From assembly GCA_963920525.1 (NCBI GenBank), contig OY986435.1, forward strand, positions 299,768,208 to 299,832,207: DNA of 64,000 bases, written 5' to 3'. Under the pieces are notes generated by a model. It worked only from the letters and a program-made list of their open reading frames with translations, was not told the origin of the DNA and searched no databases. This document shows positions 33,555-44,699 of the stretch, one piece after another. How positions within the stretch are numbered: the first letter of the stretch is position 1; each line of letters starts with the position of its first letter. Source of the stretch: Dichetophora obliterata. Taxonomy: Eukaryota; Arthropoda; Insecta; Diptera; Sciomyzidae. A program made the position numbers and the translations under genes.

Positions 33555-35790
33555 AAGCTACATATTTCTATCAATTCTATGGATTTATATGCGATGTATT
33601 TCACATTCAAAAAAGTTCTCGAAGAAGGTTTATATTTATATGTACCAATCAAAAAATTTTATCGGCAATTTAACCTACCCTGGTATAATTCTCGATTACT
33701 ACATCTAAAAAATTTAAGAAATAGAGCTCATAAAAAATTTAAGAGATCAAATGATGATGTTGATAAAGCAAATTTTATTTTACGTCGTAAGGAATTTGAC
33801 TTTCTTTCTAACTTCTTATATAAAAAGTATTTGAATTCTATCGAATCTGGAATAAAGTCAAATCCTAAATCTTTCTGGGTATTTATTGATTCCAAACGTA
33901 AATCTCATGGACTTCCGAAATCTATGGAGTACAAAAACAAATCTTCGAATAGTTCACAAGAATCTTGCGAACTGTTTGCAGACTTCTTTGGGTCTGTTTT
34001 CAATAATGCTGCATTGCCAAATAACCATGATGATTTCTCAAACATTACCCAAATTGTAAATATGTCAAGTATGACAATTTCATACGAAGAAGTCTTTGAA
34101 GTTTTGCGAGGTTTGGACACGAACAAAGGTGCTGGTTTTGATTTGCTTCCTCCGGTGTTTTTTAAGAAATGCGCTTCGACACTTTTTGTTGCTTTAGCGC
34201 TCATATTTAATAAATCACTCTCTTCTGGTATATTCTTAGATGAATGGAAAACTGCATTTATATCTCCAATTTTTAAATCTGGTCAAACATTTTTAATAGA
34301 AAACTATAGACCGATTGTTAAGCTATCAGTTATTCCTAAGATTTTAGACAAGATTGTTAATATGAGACTGTTTTCTGAGATCAAAAATTATATTGTAACG
34401 CAACAACATGGTTTTTTCGCGGGTAGATCAACGTGCACTAATCTTACAATTTTTACAAATTTTTGTATCAATTCTGTCGAAAATGGCTTGCAAGTTGATG
34501 TTCTCTATACCGACTTCGTTAAAGCATTTGATAGTTTGGTTCATTCGATACTACTGCTAAAACTTGAAAAATTGGGACTTCATTCCGTATTTTTGGAATG
34601 GATTTCTTCCTATTTATCGAATCGACAATTAGTTGTTAGAATTGATAACAAGTATTCAAACCCGATTGTTGTTAATTCAGGCGTGCCTCAAGGTAGTCAC
34701 TTAGGTCCCCTGCTTTTTAACTTGTTTATAAATGATATTCCACAAATTTTTAAGTTCAGCGAATGCTTGTTATATGCGGATGACCTGAAAATCTTTATTA
34801 AAGTTGGACATATTTCTGACTGCTTCAATTTACAGGAAGACATAAGATCATTTCTCTTATGGTGCAATAGGAATGGAATGAATTTAAATTATTATAAATG
34901 TAAAGCTCTGACTTACTCCCATAAGAACTATCCAATTTTATATAATTATTCTTATGGAAACAATAACGTCTTCTTGAGAGACAAAATTGTTAAAGATTTA
35001 GGTTTATATTTTGATACCAAGCTTTCTTTTAGCCACCATCGTGAGTTCATAGTATCTAAAGCCTGTTCTCTACTTGGATTTCTAAAACGAAATTCGAAAG
35101 AATTTTTAGATCCTTTGACAGCAAAAACACTTTACGTAAGTTTAGTAAGATCTCAACTTGAATACTCAAGTATTGTGTGGGACCCTTTTTATGAATGTGA
35201 GAGCAGTCGTATTGAACGAATTCAAAAAAAATTCACAAGATTCGCTCTACGCCGGAGGTTTTCTCTCGAGAATATGCCATCTTACAATGAGCGTTGCAAT
35301 TTATTAGGCTTGCAACACTTGTCGCAAAGAAGACATGCACAGAGCGTTTTATTTATTAAGCGCATCTTAGATAGCAATATTAATTGTCCGGAACTACTAA
35401 CTTTAATTCCGTTCTATGCTCCGATAAGACCATTAAGGGAGAGTGCTTTTTTTTACGTTCCATTTCATAGAACTAATTATGGCATGAATGAGCCAATATC
35501 TAGATGCTTGATGTATTGTAACTTCATTGCGGATAACATTGATTTTAGTAATGATTTTAATCTTTTTAAAAGGAATGTCTTTGAAATGTTTAAATAATTA
35601 TCACTAGTATTATATCATAGTATTGTATCTATTATTCTTATTACTGGTGGAAATATTTTTGTAATTATGAAATAGTCTGTAAGATCTTGATCAGTAGACT
35701 TAATTTAAAAATTTAAATTAAATTAATTTAAATTTAAAATTTAAATTAAATAAATTTAAATTAAATAAATTAAATTAAATTAAAATATTT
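33555..35790 (+). mobile_element. 5'-truncated non-LTR retrotransposon
   Basis: The element starts abruptly inside ORF2: an in-frame TAA at 33552-33554 lies just before sequence that reads continuously into the ORF. The usual upstream parts (ORF1 and the apurinic endonuclease) are absent, as after incomplete reverse transcription. After the stop at 35597 there is about 110 bp of 3' sequence and then an A/T-rich tail of AAATTAAAT-type repeats (35697-35786), a common 3' end for LINEs. I could not define a target duplication. Confidence 0.8.
33579..35597 (+). CDS. Non-LTR reverse transcriptase (truncated ORF2 protein)
   Basis: The 672-residue ORF is open and has the reverse-transcriptase fingers and palm of LINEs: KGAGFDLLPP (about 183-192), ENYRPI (241-246), QQHGFFAGRST (275-285), YTDFVKAFD with the first catalytic Asp (310-318), SGVPQGSHLGPLLFNLFIND (367-386), and LLYADDLKIF with the catalytic YADD (399-402). 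A C-terminal thumb-like segment and a RTNYGMNEPISR motif follow. The family copies its own RNA at a nicked chromosomal target. The endonuclease is missing, so this copy is not autonomous. The motifs suggest the jockey/CR1/I group of clades. The ATG chosen is simply the first in frame after truncation, probably not a natural start. Lack of stops suggests recent insertion. Confidence 0.88.
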   Translation: MDLYAMYFTFKKVLEEGLYLYVPIKKFYRQFNLPWYNSRLLHLKNLRNRAHKKFKRSNDDVDKANFILRRKEFDFLSNFLYKKYLNSIESGIKSNPKSFWVFIDSKRKSHGLPKSMEYKNKSSNSSQESCELFADFFGSVFNNAALPNNHDDFSNITQIVNMSSMTISYEEVFEVLRGLDTNKGAGFDLLPPVFFKKCASTLFVALALIFNKSLSSGIFLDEWKTAFISPIFKSGQTFLIENYRPIVKLSVIPKILDKIVNMRLFSEIKNYIVTQQHGFFAGRSTCTNLTIFTNFCINSVENGLQVDVLYTDFVKAFDSLVHSILLLKLEKLGLHSVFLEWISSYLSNRQLVVRIDNKYSNPIVVNSGVPQGSHLGPLLFNLFINDIPQIFKFSECLLYADDLKIFIKVGHISDCFNLQEDIRSFLLWCNRNGMNLNYYKCKALTYSHKNYPILYNYSYGNNNVFLRDKIVKDLGLYFDTKLSFSHHREFIVSKACSLLGFLKRNSKEFLDPLTAKTLYVSLVRSQLEYSSIVWDPFYECESSRIERIQKKFTRFALRRRFSLENMPSYNERCNLLGLQHLSQRRHAQSVLFIKRILDSNINCPELLTLIPFYAPIRPLRESAFFYVPFHRTNYGMNEPISRCLMYCNFIADNIDFSNDFNLFKRNVFEMFK

Positions 35791-36360
35791 TTTACCTACC
35801 ACTTTGTAGAGGTTTTTTTATTGCGTACCAATAGACAGCTAGCACAAAAAGGTTGCAAAAGTGTCGCAAAAGAGTCGCCAATACAGATATAAATTGTAAT
35901 GTAATTGCAACTGAAAAAGCAATTATTTACGCATGTTTTTTAACAACTTAGATCGCAATTAGGCGAAAAATGTGTTATACTAATCTTATAAATTTGTTGT
36001 TGGTACAAACTGAAGTTGTACACCGCAAATTGAAACAAAATTGAAAAATATTTAACGAATATTTTGTTTTATTGAAGTTATTTTCTTCTAATAGTGACAG
36101 ATTTTGTACAAGAAAAGACTATGAATATGACATAAATATTGCTGAATGAGACAAAAAAAATTCTTGAAAAGTTTTTAAATGTTACGCATTAGTATTCACT
36201 TGTATAATTTTCATTGAATCAATGACAATTGCTTGGAGTGCATTTTAAAAATTAAAGACATATTGAAATGTAACAAAACGATGTTAAATAAAATAGAAAA
36301 TTTACATGATTTATACAACAAAATCTTACAACAAATGCCATTTTGTTGATGAATGCTGGT
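35791..36360. other. AT-rich spacer
   Basis: Nothing recognised between the retrotransposon tail and the hAT element. Confidence 0.35.
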
Positions 36361-36368
36361 GTTTTAAC

Positions 36369-37180
36369 TAGTGTCCGACCGAAACCGGAATTTTGGCCGA
36401 AACCGAAACCGAATATTCGGCCATTTTATAATATTCGGCCGAAACCGAAATCGAAACCGAAACTGGTTATTAATATGAAAATTTAAGTTTTTACAAATAG
36501 TTTTTTTTATTAAAAGGAAACAAAAGTACTTTCATACACATATGAAAGAAATTAATTTTAAAAAAGTATTATATGAATATTAAAATTTATAATAATTAAT
36601 TGAAGTTTACTATAATAAAAATTGAGATAATTTTTTATTTTTTATTACAAAAGCATTGCATAATTTATATCTTCAGTACACACTCAAAATAGTATGCACC
36701 TACAATGTACATTTTTATAGAACAACAAAACAAAGTATTTTTGTTTTTTTTTCAAAGGTTTAGTATTATAAAAATAAAAATATTTCGTTTTTTTTTCCTT
36801 TATTCCACACACACGGAATTCGTTCGGAAGTTTAATTATCATTTTTTGGCTTCAGTACCTATAAAACTTTAATATTAATTGCAATAGAGATGATAGAATC
36901 GAAAATGATAGTATCGAACGCATAAAATTAACCAAAATTTTTTGCGTTAAACACGAGAAATCAAATTATAGACGTGTTAATAATTTTTGTTTTGTATGTA
37001 CAATGCGTTGTAAATATTTTTATATTTTAATTAAATGACTGATGCAAGAAGCTTTTACCAAAACTTATGGTTAGTTTCGGTTATTCAGCCATATTGAGTC
37101 CAAATAGCCGAAATTGGCCGCAACTGACAAAAATGGCCGAAACTGGCCGTAACCGAAACCGAATATTCGGTCGGACACTA
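36369..37180. mobile_element. hAT non-autonomous element, 812 bp
   Basis: The ends are TAGTGTCCGACCGAA... and ...TTCGGTCGGACACTA. They are followed inward by CCGAATATTCGG words. The flanks GTTTTAAC (36361-36368) and GTTTTAGC (37181-37188) match at 7 of 8 positions, the 8-bp duplication typical of hAT. Both sub-terminal regions carry repeated GGCCGAAACCGAAACCG motifs, which could be transposase-binding sites. The interior is AT-rich and non-coding. Confidence 0.85.
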
Positions 37181-37188
37181 GTTTTAGC

Positions 37189-38255
37189 TCTAGAAAACTA
37201 ATACTTTGAAAATAAAAAATATTTCGAGTTGTTAATTTCAGCGCAATTATCTTAAATTTATAGCTACATGAATTTTTTCCAGTTCCTAGTGTCATATTGC
37301 ACCAAAAATTAAAAAAAAAAATACTACAAAAGCCACATATAAAGTTATTTCCATCAAACTTCACAATGTAGAAAAAGATAAAATTTGGCGAGTATGGAGT
37401 TTTAAAACAATATTTTTCTAAAGTTCTTGCAACTGAATAATAACCTTAATGCAGTATTTATTTAAAATACTTTTGTTCATAACTTTTTGCAAATGAAAAT
37501 AACCCCAAAATAACGTTCATATAATCATAAGTTGCAATGATTTTTTCGAAAGTTCTTGCAATTTAGTAGTAATATCAATACATCGTTCTTTTATAAAACA
37601 AAATTTTATTAGTTAGAATAATGTTTCGTAAACCTGCATCAACTGAATATTAGCATTCATAAAACATAAGGTTGCAATGATTATCACCAATGTACTTCCA
37701 ACTTGTACGATATTTTAGCTAACTAACTTTTTAAGTTATAACCTCAATACAGCGAAAGGTTGCAATAACTATTTTCAATGTTCTTGTGACTGAATAATAA
37801 CCTCATTGCATCCTGATTTCAAGAAACAAAACATCATACTTTCACAACGATTCATTGCAATTAAACGAATTTATATTGAAAAATTAGTAATGACATAATC
37901 GTATGACTAATGACTTTATCGTTTGTTAAAATTCCTTAAAAATATAAATTTTTACTAATTAAAAACAACCAAGCTGGTTTGTTCTGCAAAGAGCTTGTTG
38001 TTTCAACCAGTTGCTTCATGGACTTATTTTTCATTAAGCTCAAATTTAATTCTATAAAAATATATGATTTTTTGTATATAAAATATATATACAACTATCT
38101 GATATACCCGGTGTTAATAGAAAAGTTATATATCTTTACCCAAAATTTTTGACCTTTTTTGTCATCGCCAAACTTACTAAGGTCTTCAGAATCATCAAAC
38201 ACCTTAAATGTTTAATTTAAATAATCTGTCATGCAAGAATTTTCAAAGTTATATT
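37189..38255. other. AT-rich sequence with weak degenerate repeat
   Basis: No gene. The phrase TTCTTGCAACTGAATAATAAC recurs in altered form near 37424, 37553, 37634 and 37782, suggesting a very diverged tandem repeat of about 110-130 bp. The period is not clear enough to define units. Confidence 0.35.
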
Positions 38256-38394
38256 AGGTCTGTTCCCGTACTCGATTCAAGTAGCTTGAAGTTGCTTGAA
38301 AGCTTTACTTTGAAGCTCGAGAGAGAGGAATAGCATGCAAAATGCCACTCTCTAATCTATTACAATTAATTGAAGTTAGTACGGGAACAGACCT
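38256..38394. mobile_element. Short hairpin-end element (MITE), 139 bp
   Basis: Terminal repeats AGGTCTGTTCCCGTACT are perfect over 17 bp at both ends. The middle includes AGAGAGAGGAATAGCATGC and GCAAAATGCCACTCTC, which pair partly. The flanks TTA and TTC leave a 3-bp duplication possible but unproven. It encodes nothing. Confidence 0.75.
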
Positions 38395-39549
38395 TCTATT
38401 GAAATTTGGTAATTACATACCTTTGTGGTAAGTAACATTCTTAGTTTAGATGTCTTTTATTAAAAAAAATTTCGTTTTCAATAGAAACATGCAAGTTTCT
38501 TGAAATTTCCAAGAAATGAACACCACAAAAACTTTTGTACCTGAAACACACAAAACGTTTTCATTACTAATTTCATTTTTTTGGTGACAGAAAAAAAATC
38601 AATCAAAAATGAAAGTGCTGGCTTTGAAAGGGAATAACTCGGCTATGTTACAAAGAATTGCATTCATATCTTTTTTTTTTTTTGATTAATTGTCCATCTA
38701 ATCGTGTTTCAATTTGTTTCATTTTCGTTTCCGTTCTAGTTTTTATAGTTTTCCAAAAAAAAACTTAATGAATTTCTTTATTTCGCAAGAAACTTTGGTA
38801 AAAATATTTGTTGTTGAAAAAATATTCAAAACTAAAATCGGCTTTTTTATTGTTCTTTCATATGGTATGCATAAATGCAGGGTTGATTTAAAGTTTCTAT
38901 TGTAAAAATTTAAAACGTTTTATACGATCGAAAATTCAATAAAAATTTAAGATTTTTTTTTTTCGTTTTGTACAATATTTTTGTAATTTTTTTTTTTTTG
39001 CATAAAAAACAATAGCTTAGTGAAAGAATCATGACAATTTCTCAATTCTTTTCTAAGTTATACACTCAAATAGCCTTTCAAACACTGCCACAGCAACAAC
39101 AACACCATCTACCGGGTCGACCTAAACTATCTACAGACCCAGCCGCACACACCCACCAAATTTCACCAAAATCGGTCCGGCCGTTTAGGAGGAGTTCAGT
39201 GACAAAGCCATGTACAGAAAAAGTTTATATATCTCGACCTAAAAGGTAAAAAGGCTTAAATGCATGGCGAGGAAAGCAATTTGAAAATTTTATTTTGTTC
39301 GACGCTCCATACAATAATTTTCAGAAAAATGCTCATAAAGTCCACAGGAAATGCATTTTAAGGGTGGGGACAAGTGCATTTCATTAGGTCGAGACATAAA
39401 GATATATACATAACATATAGAAAACAATTTCAGTTTCGCAATTTCACAGCAAAATTGGAAACTTACCCATAACTTAATAAAAACATCTGTAACCGGAAGC
39501 TTTGAAAATTTAGTTGTTGTGACAATATATCTTCATATAATAAAAAGTT
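38395..39549. other. AT-rich sequence with an unclassified repeat end
   Basis: No gene. At about 39100-39250 the more GC-rich text CCACCAAATTTCACCAAAAT and CGGCCGTTTAGGAGGAG resembles dispersed repeat sequence I have seen in insect genomes, but I cannot name the family. Confidence 0.35.
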
Positions 39550-39566
39550 TTTAACAAAAAAAAAAC

Positions 39567-39980
39567 CAACTTCAAAACCACTACAAAGTAAAAAATAATT
39601 TTAAATTACTTTTCACATTAATTCTTGGTCAAATTTGTTAATTTCTTCATAAATATTATTAAAATGGAAATCTTATTACTATACATTTTTTCTATTTTGT
39701 ATTATTATTATAAATATATTAATTTCTCCAGGAATATAAAATCTTTAAAGCCGGAGCGTTTATTTTATAAAAGTCTGATTATATAAGCGCCGACTTTAAA
39801 GGTTTTTTATTCATGGAGAAATTAATATATTTATAATAATAATAATACAAAATAGAAAAAATTTATAGTAATAAGATTTCCATTTTAATAATATTTATAA
39901 ATAAATTAACAAATTTGACCAAGAATTTATGAGAAAAGTAATTGAAAATTATTTATTACTTTGTAGTGGTTTTGAAATTA
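39567..39980. repeat. Large palindrome, about 195-bp arms
   Basis: The left arm (39567-39764) and right arm (39787-39980) are near-perfect inverse copies, from AACCAACTTCAAAACCACTA outward to TTTAAAGCCGG at the centre. The loop is only about 22 bp. As RNA it would form a long hairpin. Confidence 0.85.
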
Positions 39981-40069
39981 GTTTTTTTTTTTTTTTTTGT
40001 TAAAAAGTGTTTATTTCCTCCTTTTAAGAGATTATGATAACAATTTCCCCTTTTTTGTAACGAATTTTC

Positions 40070-40960
40070 GTACCCTAGTGTCAACATTAACTGAAAAACA
40101 GTATTTTTTATATTGCCACGCCCTTTTGTCCAGTAACGCCTACTTTCCTGACCGTAAATTTTCATGATTTTACCTACCCCTGTACTTAAGTTCAGTATCC
40201 TAGTGTCAATATTATTCAAGTTATGGCATTTTTCTAATGTTGCCACGCCTTTGTCGAACAACGCCCACTTTTTGACCGTATTTTGTAATAATTGTTCCAA
40301 ACCTTGTACCAATTTCCAGTACCCTAGTGTCAATATTAACTGAGATACAGTATTTTTCTTATATTGCCAAGCTCTTTTGTCCAAAATGCCCACTTTCTTC
40401 ACAGTTAATTTTTATAATTATGCCTTCTTCTGTACCTAATTTCAGTACCCTAGTGTCAATATTATTCGAGTTACAGCATTTTTATTATATTGCCAAGCCC
40501 TTTATCGAATTACGCCCACTTGTTTGACCATATTTTGTAGTCATTGTTTCTAACCCAATTTCCACTAGGGTACCAATTTCCAGTACCCTAGTGTCAATAT
40601 TAACTGAAATACAGTATTTTTCTGATATTTCCACGCCCTTTTGTTCAACAACGCCCACTTTCTTCACAGTAAATTTTAATAATTATACCTACGCCTGTAT
40701 CTAATTTCAGTACCCTTGTGTGAATATTTTTCGAGTTACAGCGTTTTTATTATATTGCCACGCCTTTTATCGACTAACGCCCACATTTTAAATATAACTT
40801 TTAATAATTATGCTAATCCCTGTACTTAATTTCAGTACTCTAGTGTTAATGTTATTCGATACACAAAGTGTTTCTTATATTGCCACGCTTCATTGTCGAA
40901 TACCGCCCACTTTTATAGACGGGCACCTCCGCGTTTTATATCTCTATCTGTTGACAAAAA
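40070..40960. repeat. Tandem array, about 126-bp unit, 7 copies
   Basis: The phrase CCCTAGTGTCAATATTA recurs near 40073, 40199, 40322, 40447, 40581, 40708 and 40839, each time followed by a TTGCCACGCC-type phrase and CGCCCACTTT. Copies alternate slightly between two sub-types, so a 250-bp higher-order unit is possible. The minus-strand ORF at 39956-40402 is an artefact of this array. Confidence 0.85.
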
Positions 40961-41052
40961 ATTGTGGCAATCGGGCAGGCAATCGATGTACATACATTAA
41001 AAAAAAAAAAACCCGACTCGAGAACCTCCTCCTTTTTGAAGTTGGTTAAAAA

Positions 41053-42059
41053 TAAAGCAAATCAGTCACATCTAGGTTGCGAACTCGTTGCTGTATTCGT
41101 TACAATAACAATACACTATCATTGTCTATAGGTGCTACAAAAAGAAATCTTTGAATAATGTTCATTCAACTTAAAAATTACTTATAGTTTTGCAAAACTT
41201 AATGAAACATTTGTACAATAAGTGTATTGATTCGTAACATAATTAAAACCGTGGTTTAACTGATTTACAACAAAACGAATGATAAGTTACAAATTGCTTA
41301 TTGAAACTTCAATACAACCTATTTGTGACTTGATTTGTTTAAAAAAACTGGCTTACCACCTTTTATGGATTATAACACATTTTTGTTACAAATTGAAATC
41401 TTTGGGAGTCCCTCAAAGGACTAAAATGTCAAATTCATTTTTACAGTGTAGTTAATAAGCGCGATTCCTCCATCAAACGATTCCTTTCAACCACCGACAA
41501 TGGACATGTGCTCTTCTGTTTCTCCACTTTTCATTTTCTTTAAAAGATATTATCTTAAGTGTTTATTTTCTTTTATATGAAATGTTTATTAACTAAAATT
41601 TAATTACATATAACTACATATTTTTCGCAAAAGGGTTTATTTAATAATAAAATAAGAAAATTTGACTCAAAATTGACTTCACCATCAACAGAATAGTTAG
41701 CTGGAAAAATATTATTAATTATAAATAAACCGCATTGCTTGCCACTCAAAGTGAAAAAAGCCATCCAGTTAAGAGATAAATTCTACTTTTCGACTTAAAA
41801 CTAATGTAGAACCAGCTTTTAAGAGCTAGAAGCGTACAAAATTTAGTGAATTAAGCTGGCAACTTGGCAGCAGTAACTGCAACAACAAGCATGATATTAA
41901 GACTGCAGGATTACTTAGGGAAAAAGAGGAGGAGTCACAGGAAAAAATATCTTATATTGACTGACTTAAGCTGAAGTTTGTTGTTGTTTTTAGCGTTTTC
42001 GGCGTACAAACAATAAGCATTTTATGGCCTTTCAGCGACGCTGGCTTACAACTTCGGAT
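41053..42059 (-). other. Probable 3' untranslated and downstream region of Sox100B
   Basis: This is the sequence directly downstream of the Sox100B stop codon on the minus strand. It has less repeat content than its surroundings. Several TTTATT words on the plus strand (AATAAA on the sense strand, for example around 41560-41640) could serve as polyadenylation signals, but none can be chosen from sequence alone. Confidence 0.45.
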
Positions 42060-44064
42060 TCAAGGATTTACATAACTGCCCCAAAGATATTGTGTCGGCG
42101 GTGGCTGCTGTTGCTGATGTGGATGGTGAGTGAGATGATGATTTTGGTGTTGGTGTTGATGCTGTAGAAAGGCCTGCGCCACTAATGAACTGGAATTTAA
42201 TTTTGTCTCATCCGATGAAGAGTGCGGCACGTAAAAGTAATTTTCTATGCCGGACGTTGATGCCGTCGTGGTTTTCATTGTTGTTGTGTTTGTTGATGAT
42301 GGTAGTGCTGCTGCTGCAACATATGATGAATCCATAGAGACTTGTTGCTGGCCAGCTTCGGCAGGTTGTTGTTGCTGTTGATGTTGATGCTCTAACACAT
42401 GTTGCTCTTCCGATTTGTAGATTTGCGATGCCGGCGCTGATGACAATGTCGAGCATGAGTTGGTTGAAGGGGAGTTGGAGGATTTTATGGCTTTTATATT
42501 GCTATTGTTGTTTGTTTTTGTGGTTATAGGCGTCTTCATGGATGACATCTGTGAGTTAGATGCGTGACCTTGAGTGGCATGTTGGTGCTGCTGCATAATT
42601 GCTGCGTTATGTGCCATTGGCAACCCTTGATCCATTAGATACTGGTCGATTTCCTTTGGATCAATGTGGCCTTCAACATCATCGCCGCCGCTTCCACTGC
42701 AGCCAGAACCAGTTGTTGCAGCCTCAGGCGCCAAGTAGTTGTGGTTCGTTGTCTGCGCAGAGTGTAGATAATTATGCGTGATAATGGAGTGCGGCGAGAT
42801 CGCAGCTGAAGACTCTATCGCCCCATTCGTCATGCCATTGTAGCCCATATAGACGGCCACAGCAGCGCTTGAACCCGTAGAACTGTGTCCCTGCGCATAC
42901 GAATGATAGTGCGGAAAGTTCATCACGGCGGCTCCATTTGTCTGGGCTTCACAATCGCGATCACGCTGATTGAAATGTGTTGTTGCTGCCGCTAGATATG
43001 CCGCTGTCGTTTCGCCGATGCCATGAGTTGGCGAAAGCAGAAAATCTGCTGTAGATGTTGTTCGGCAAAAATCCATGCCTTCTGCTACTTCTCCAAAGTA
43101 CTGCGTATCGTTAGTGCCACCACCCAAATTCATGTAATCCCGCACAGCTCCCGTAGAGTTTTCCAGCTGTAGCGAGGAGTATTCCGATAGTGTTGTTGTT
43201 GCTGCACTTGTTGAATTAGTTGTTGTTGTCGTTGTTGTTGGGTCATTAAGCTGTCGCAGTAGCAAACTCTGCCCACCCTGCTGCTGTTGTGTTGGCGTTA
43301 GACAACGCTTCGCTGCATGTAGAGCAGTCATATGCAGCCCTAAGCCAGGCATGGTTAGAGTGTAGGGTGTGGCAGGTGGAGTCAAGGGCTGCCCATCATT
43401 GCCACTGGGTGCTGTGGATTGTAGGGAACTTGATGTCGAGCAAGGTGAATCCATCTGCCGAATGTACTCGTCGTACCTTCGCTGCTGCTCCAAGGGGTCA
43501 TGCTCCAAGCTTGTCTGACCTAGCAAGCTGGCGGCACAGGCACTATTCAAAGACTTCATAAATGCCTCGTTAGCCAGCACATCGTTCGCATTGTCTATAT
43601 CTAGGGAGGAGGCAGACGTAAAATCTGCGCAGTTGCTCTCAACATCTCTGCTCGTATTTGTCTGCGGCTGTAGATGTTGTTTTAATGCTCTGCCAATTGT
43701 GCGACCTGCTGGCAGATTGCGACAACTATTATTGTTGTTGCTGCTGTTGTTACCGTTCGTGGTTCTTCGATTTCCAATGTTATTGGTCTTAATGTCATTT
43801 CTTGCGCGCGTACCCATCGCATTATTGTTGATTGTTGTTGATGTTGTCGTTGTTGCTCTCATCATTGTTTTGACTATTTGCCCAGCTGTCGCACCATTTG
43901 GCATCAGTGCCACTCCACCACCGCATTGCACGACGTTAGTCGTGATGCTGCGTGCCTTCTTACGTCTTGGCTGATACTTGTAGTCCGGATGTTCCTGTTT
44001 ATGTGTCAGTCGCAATTTTTCTGCAAATTCTATGAACGGTTTTTTATCCGTATCCTTTAGATTC
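42060..44064 (-). CDS. Sox100B: Sox100B (SoxE) terminal exon: HMG-box end and C-terminal region
   Basis: The exon encodes 667 residues plus the TGA stop at 42060-42062. It opens in phase with a single base that completes a codon, then NLKDTDKKPFIEFAEKLRLT and HKQEHPDYKYQPRRKK, the last part of an HMG box. HKxEHPDYKYQPRR is the SoxE (Sox8/9/10, fly Sox100B) form. The splice point within the box, after the LWR codon, is where I recall the SoxE HMG intron. The long tail is rich in Asn, Thr, Ser and Gln with His-Gln runs (about 630-660), and holds DPKEIDQYL about residue 468, resembling the SoxE transactivation motif DVNEFDQYL. The protein is a sequence-specific DNA-bending transcription factor; in flies it acts in gonad and gut development. 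The upstream exons, including the first part of the HMG box, are not in the window. Confidence 0.92.
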
Positions 44065-44110
44065 CTGTAAAGACAAGATAATTGAGTTCGGTTAAGATAC
44101 TTCCGTTTCT
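44065..44110 (-). promoter_or_regulatory. 3' splice site of the Sox100B HMG intron
   Basis: On the minus strand the intron ends TATCTTGTCTTTACAG, a standard acceptor, immediately before the first exon base G at 44064. A CTTAACC branch-point-like sequence lies about 35 bases upstream. The placement is fixed by the HMG reading frame. Confidence 0.85.
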
Positions 44111-44699
44111 GCAGTTAAAGTGATTTGAGAAATGAATGTAAGAAGAAATGTAAATAAAAGAGAAGAAAATACCTACAATATATTTTGAAGCTAGCCCTCA
44201 AGTATTTTATTTTTTTTTTTTTTATAATCAAAGCTTAAAAGTTTAGTTTACGTTAAAATGTAGGTTAGCAGTCACAAAACAGTAAATAATACCGAAAGTA
44301 AATTTTAGAGATTATTAAGTTTTTGTCATTATTTTTCTGTAACATATACTTACAGCTTAAAAGTTTTATTAAAAATTGTTATACAGTTAGAAATTACTTT
44401 AAGCTTCAAACGTATTTTGAGCTAATTTAAGGGGAAGGTAATGTTTTACAAAACTGCTGGAACATTTTTTTTATATATATTTTTTCTGAACCTACAACAT
44501 TTCAAGAGTATTTAAAAAGTTCAAGTAAATCGTGCTAAAACTAACGAGATACAGCTTTTCAAGTGAAAGGACCTCATGCTCGATTTTTATACATACATGC
44601 CTGACAACGTTGAATTATCATAAAGATTTGAAATCTGCTTCAAGTCCTTTTGCAATCTCCGAATTATGTTTTACTTTTATGTATACTTGTAGGTATGTA
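44111..44699 (-). other. Sox100B intron, no other feature
   Basis: AT-rich intronic sequence with no recognised repeat or exon. Confidence 0.45.

Larger units (their letters stand above)
39550..41052. mobile_element. Composite element: palindrome plus tandem array between inverted ends
   Basis: The right end reads GAGAACCTCCTCCTTTTTGA then AGTTGGTTAA; the left end has AACCAACTTCAAAA in the opposite orientation. Inside are a 410-bp palindrome (39567-39980) and a 126-bp tandem array (about 40070-40960), described separately. The end motif (a GACTTCAAAAA-GGAGGAGG type) is one I recall as common in arthropod repeats, but I cannot assign the superfamily. No protein is encoded. Confidence 0.55.

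Noticed and set aside
33905..34204. Minus-strand ORF of 99 aa
   Set aside because: It is antisense to the reverse-transcriptase ORF.
39956..40402. 148-aa minus-strand ORF
   Set aside because: It is produced by the 126-bp tandem array; the same peptide phrase recurs with the repeat period.
43289..43974. Plus-strand ORFs over the Sox100B exon
   Set aside because: They are antisense shadows of the Sox100B coding sequence.
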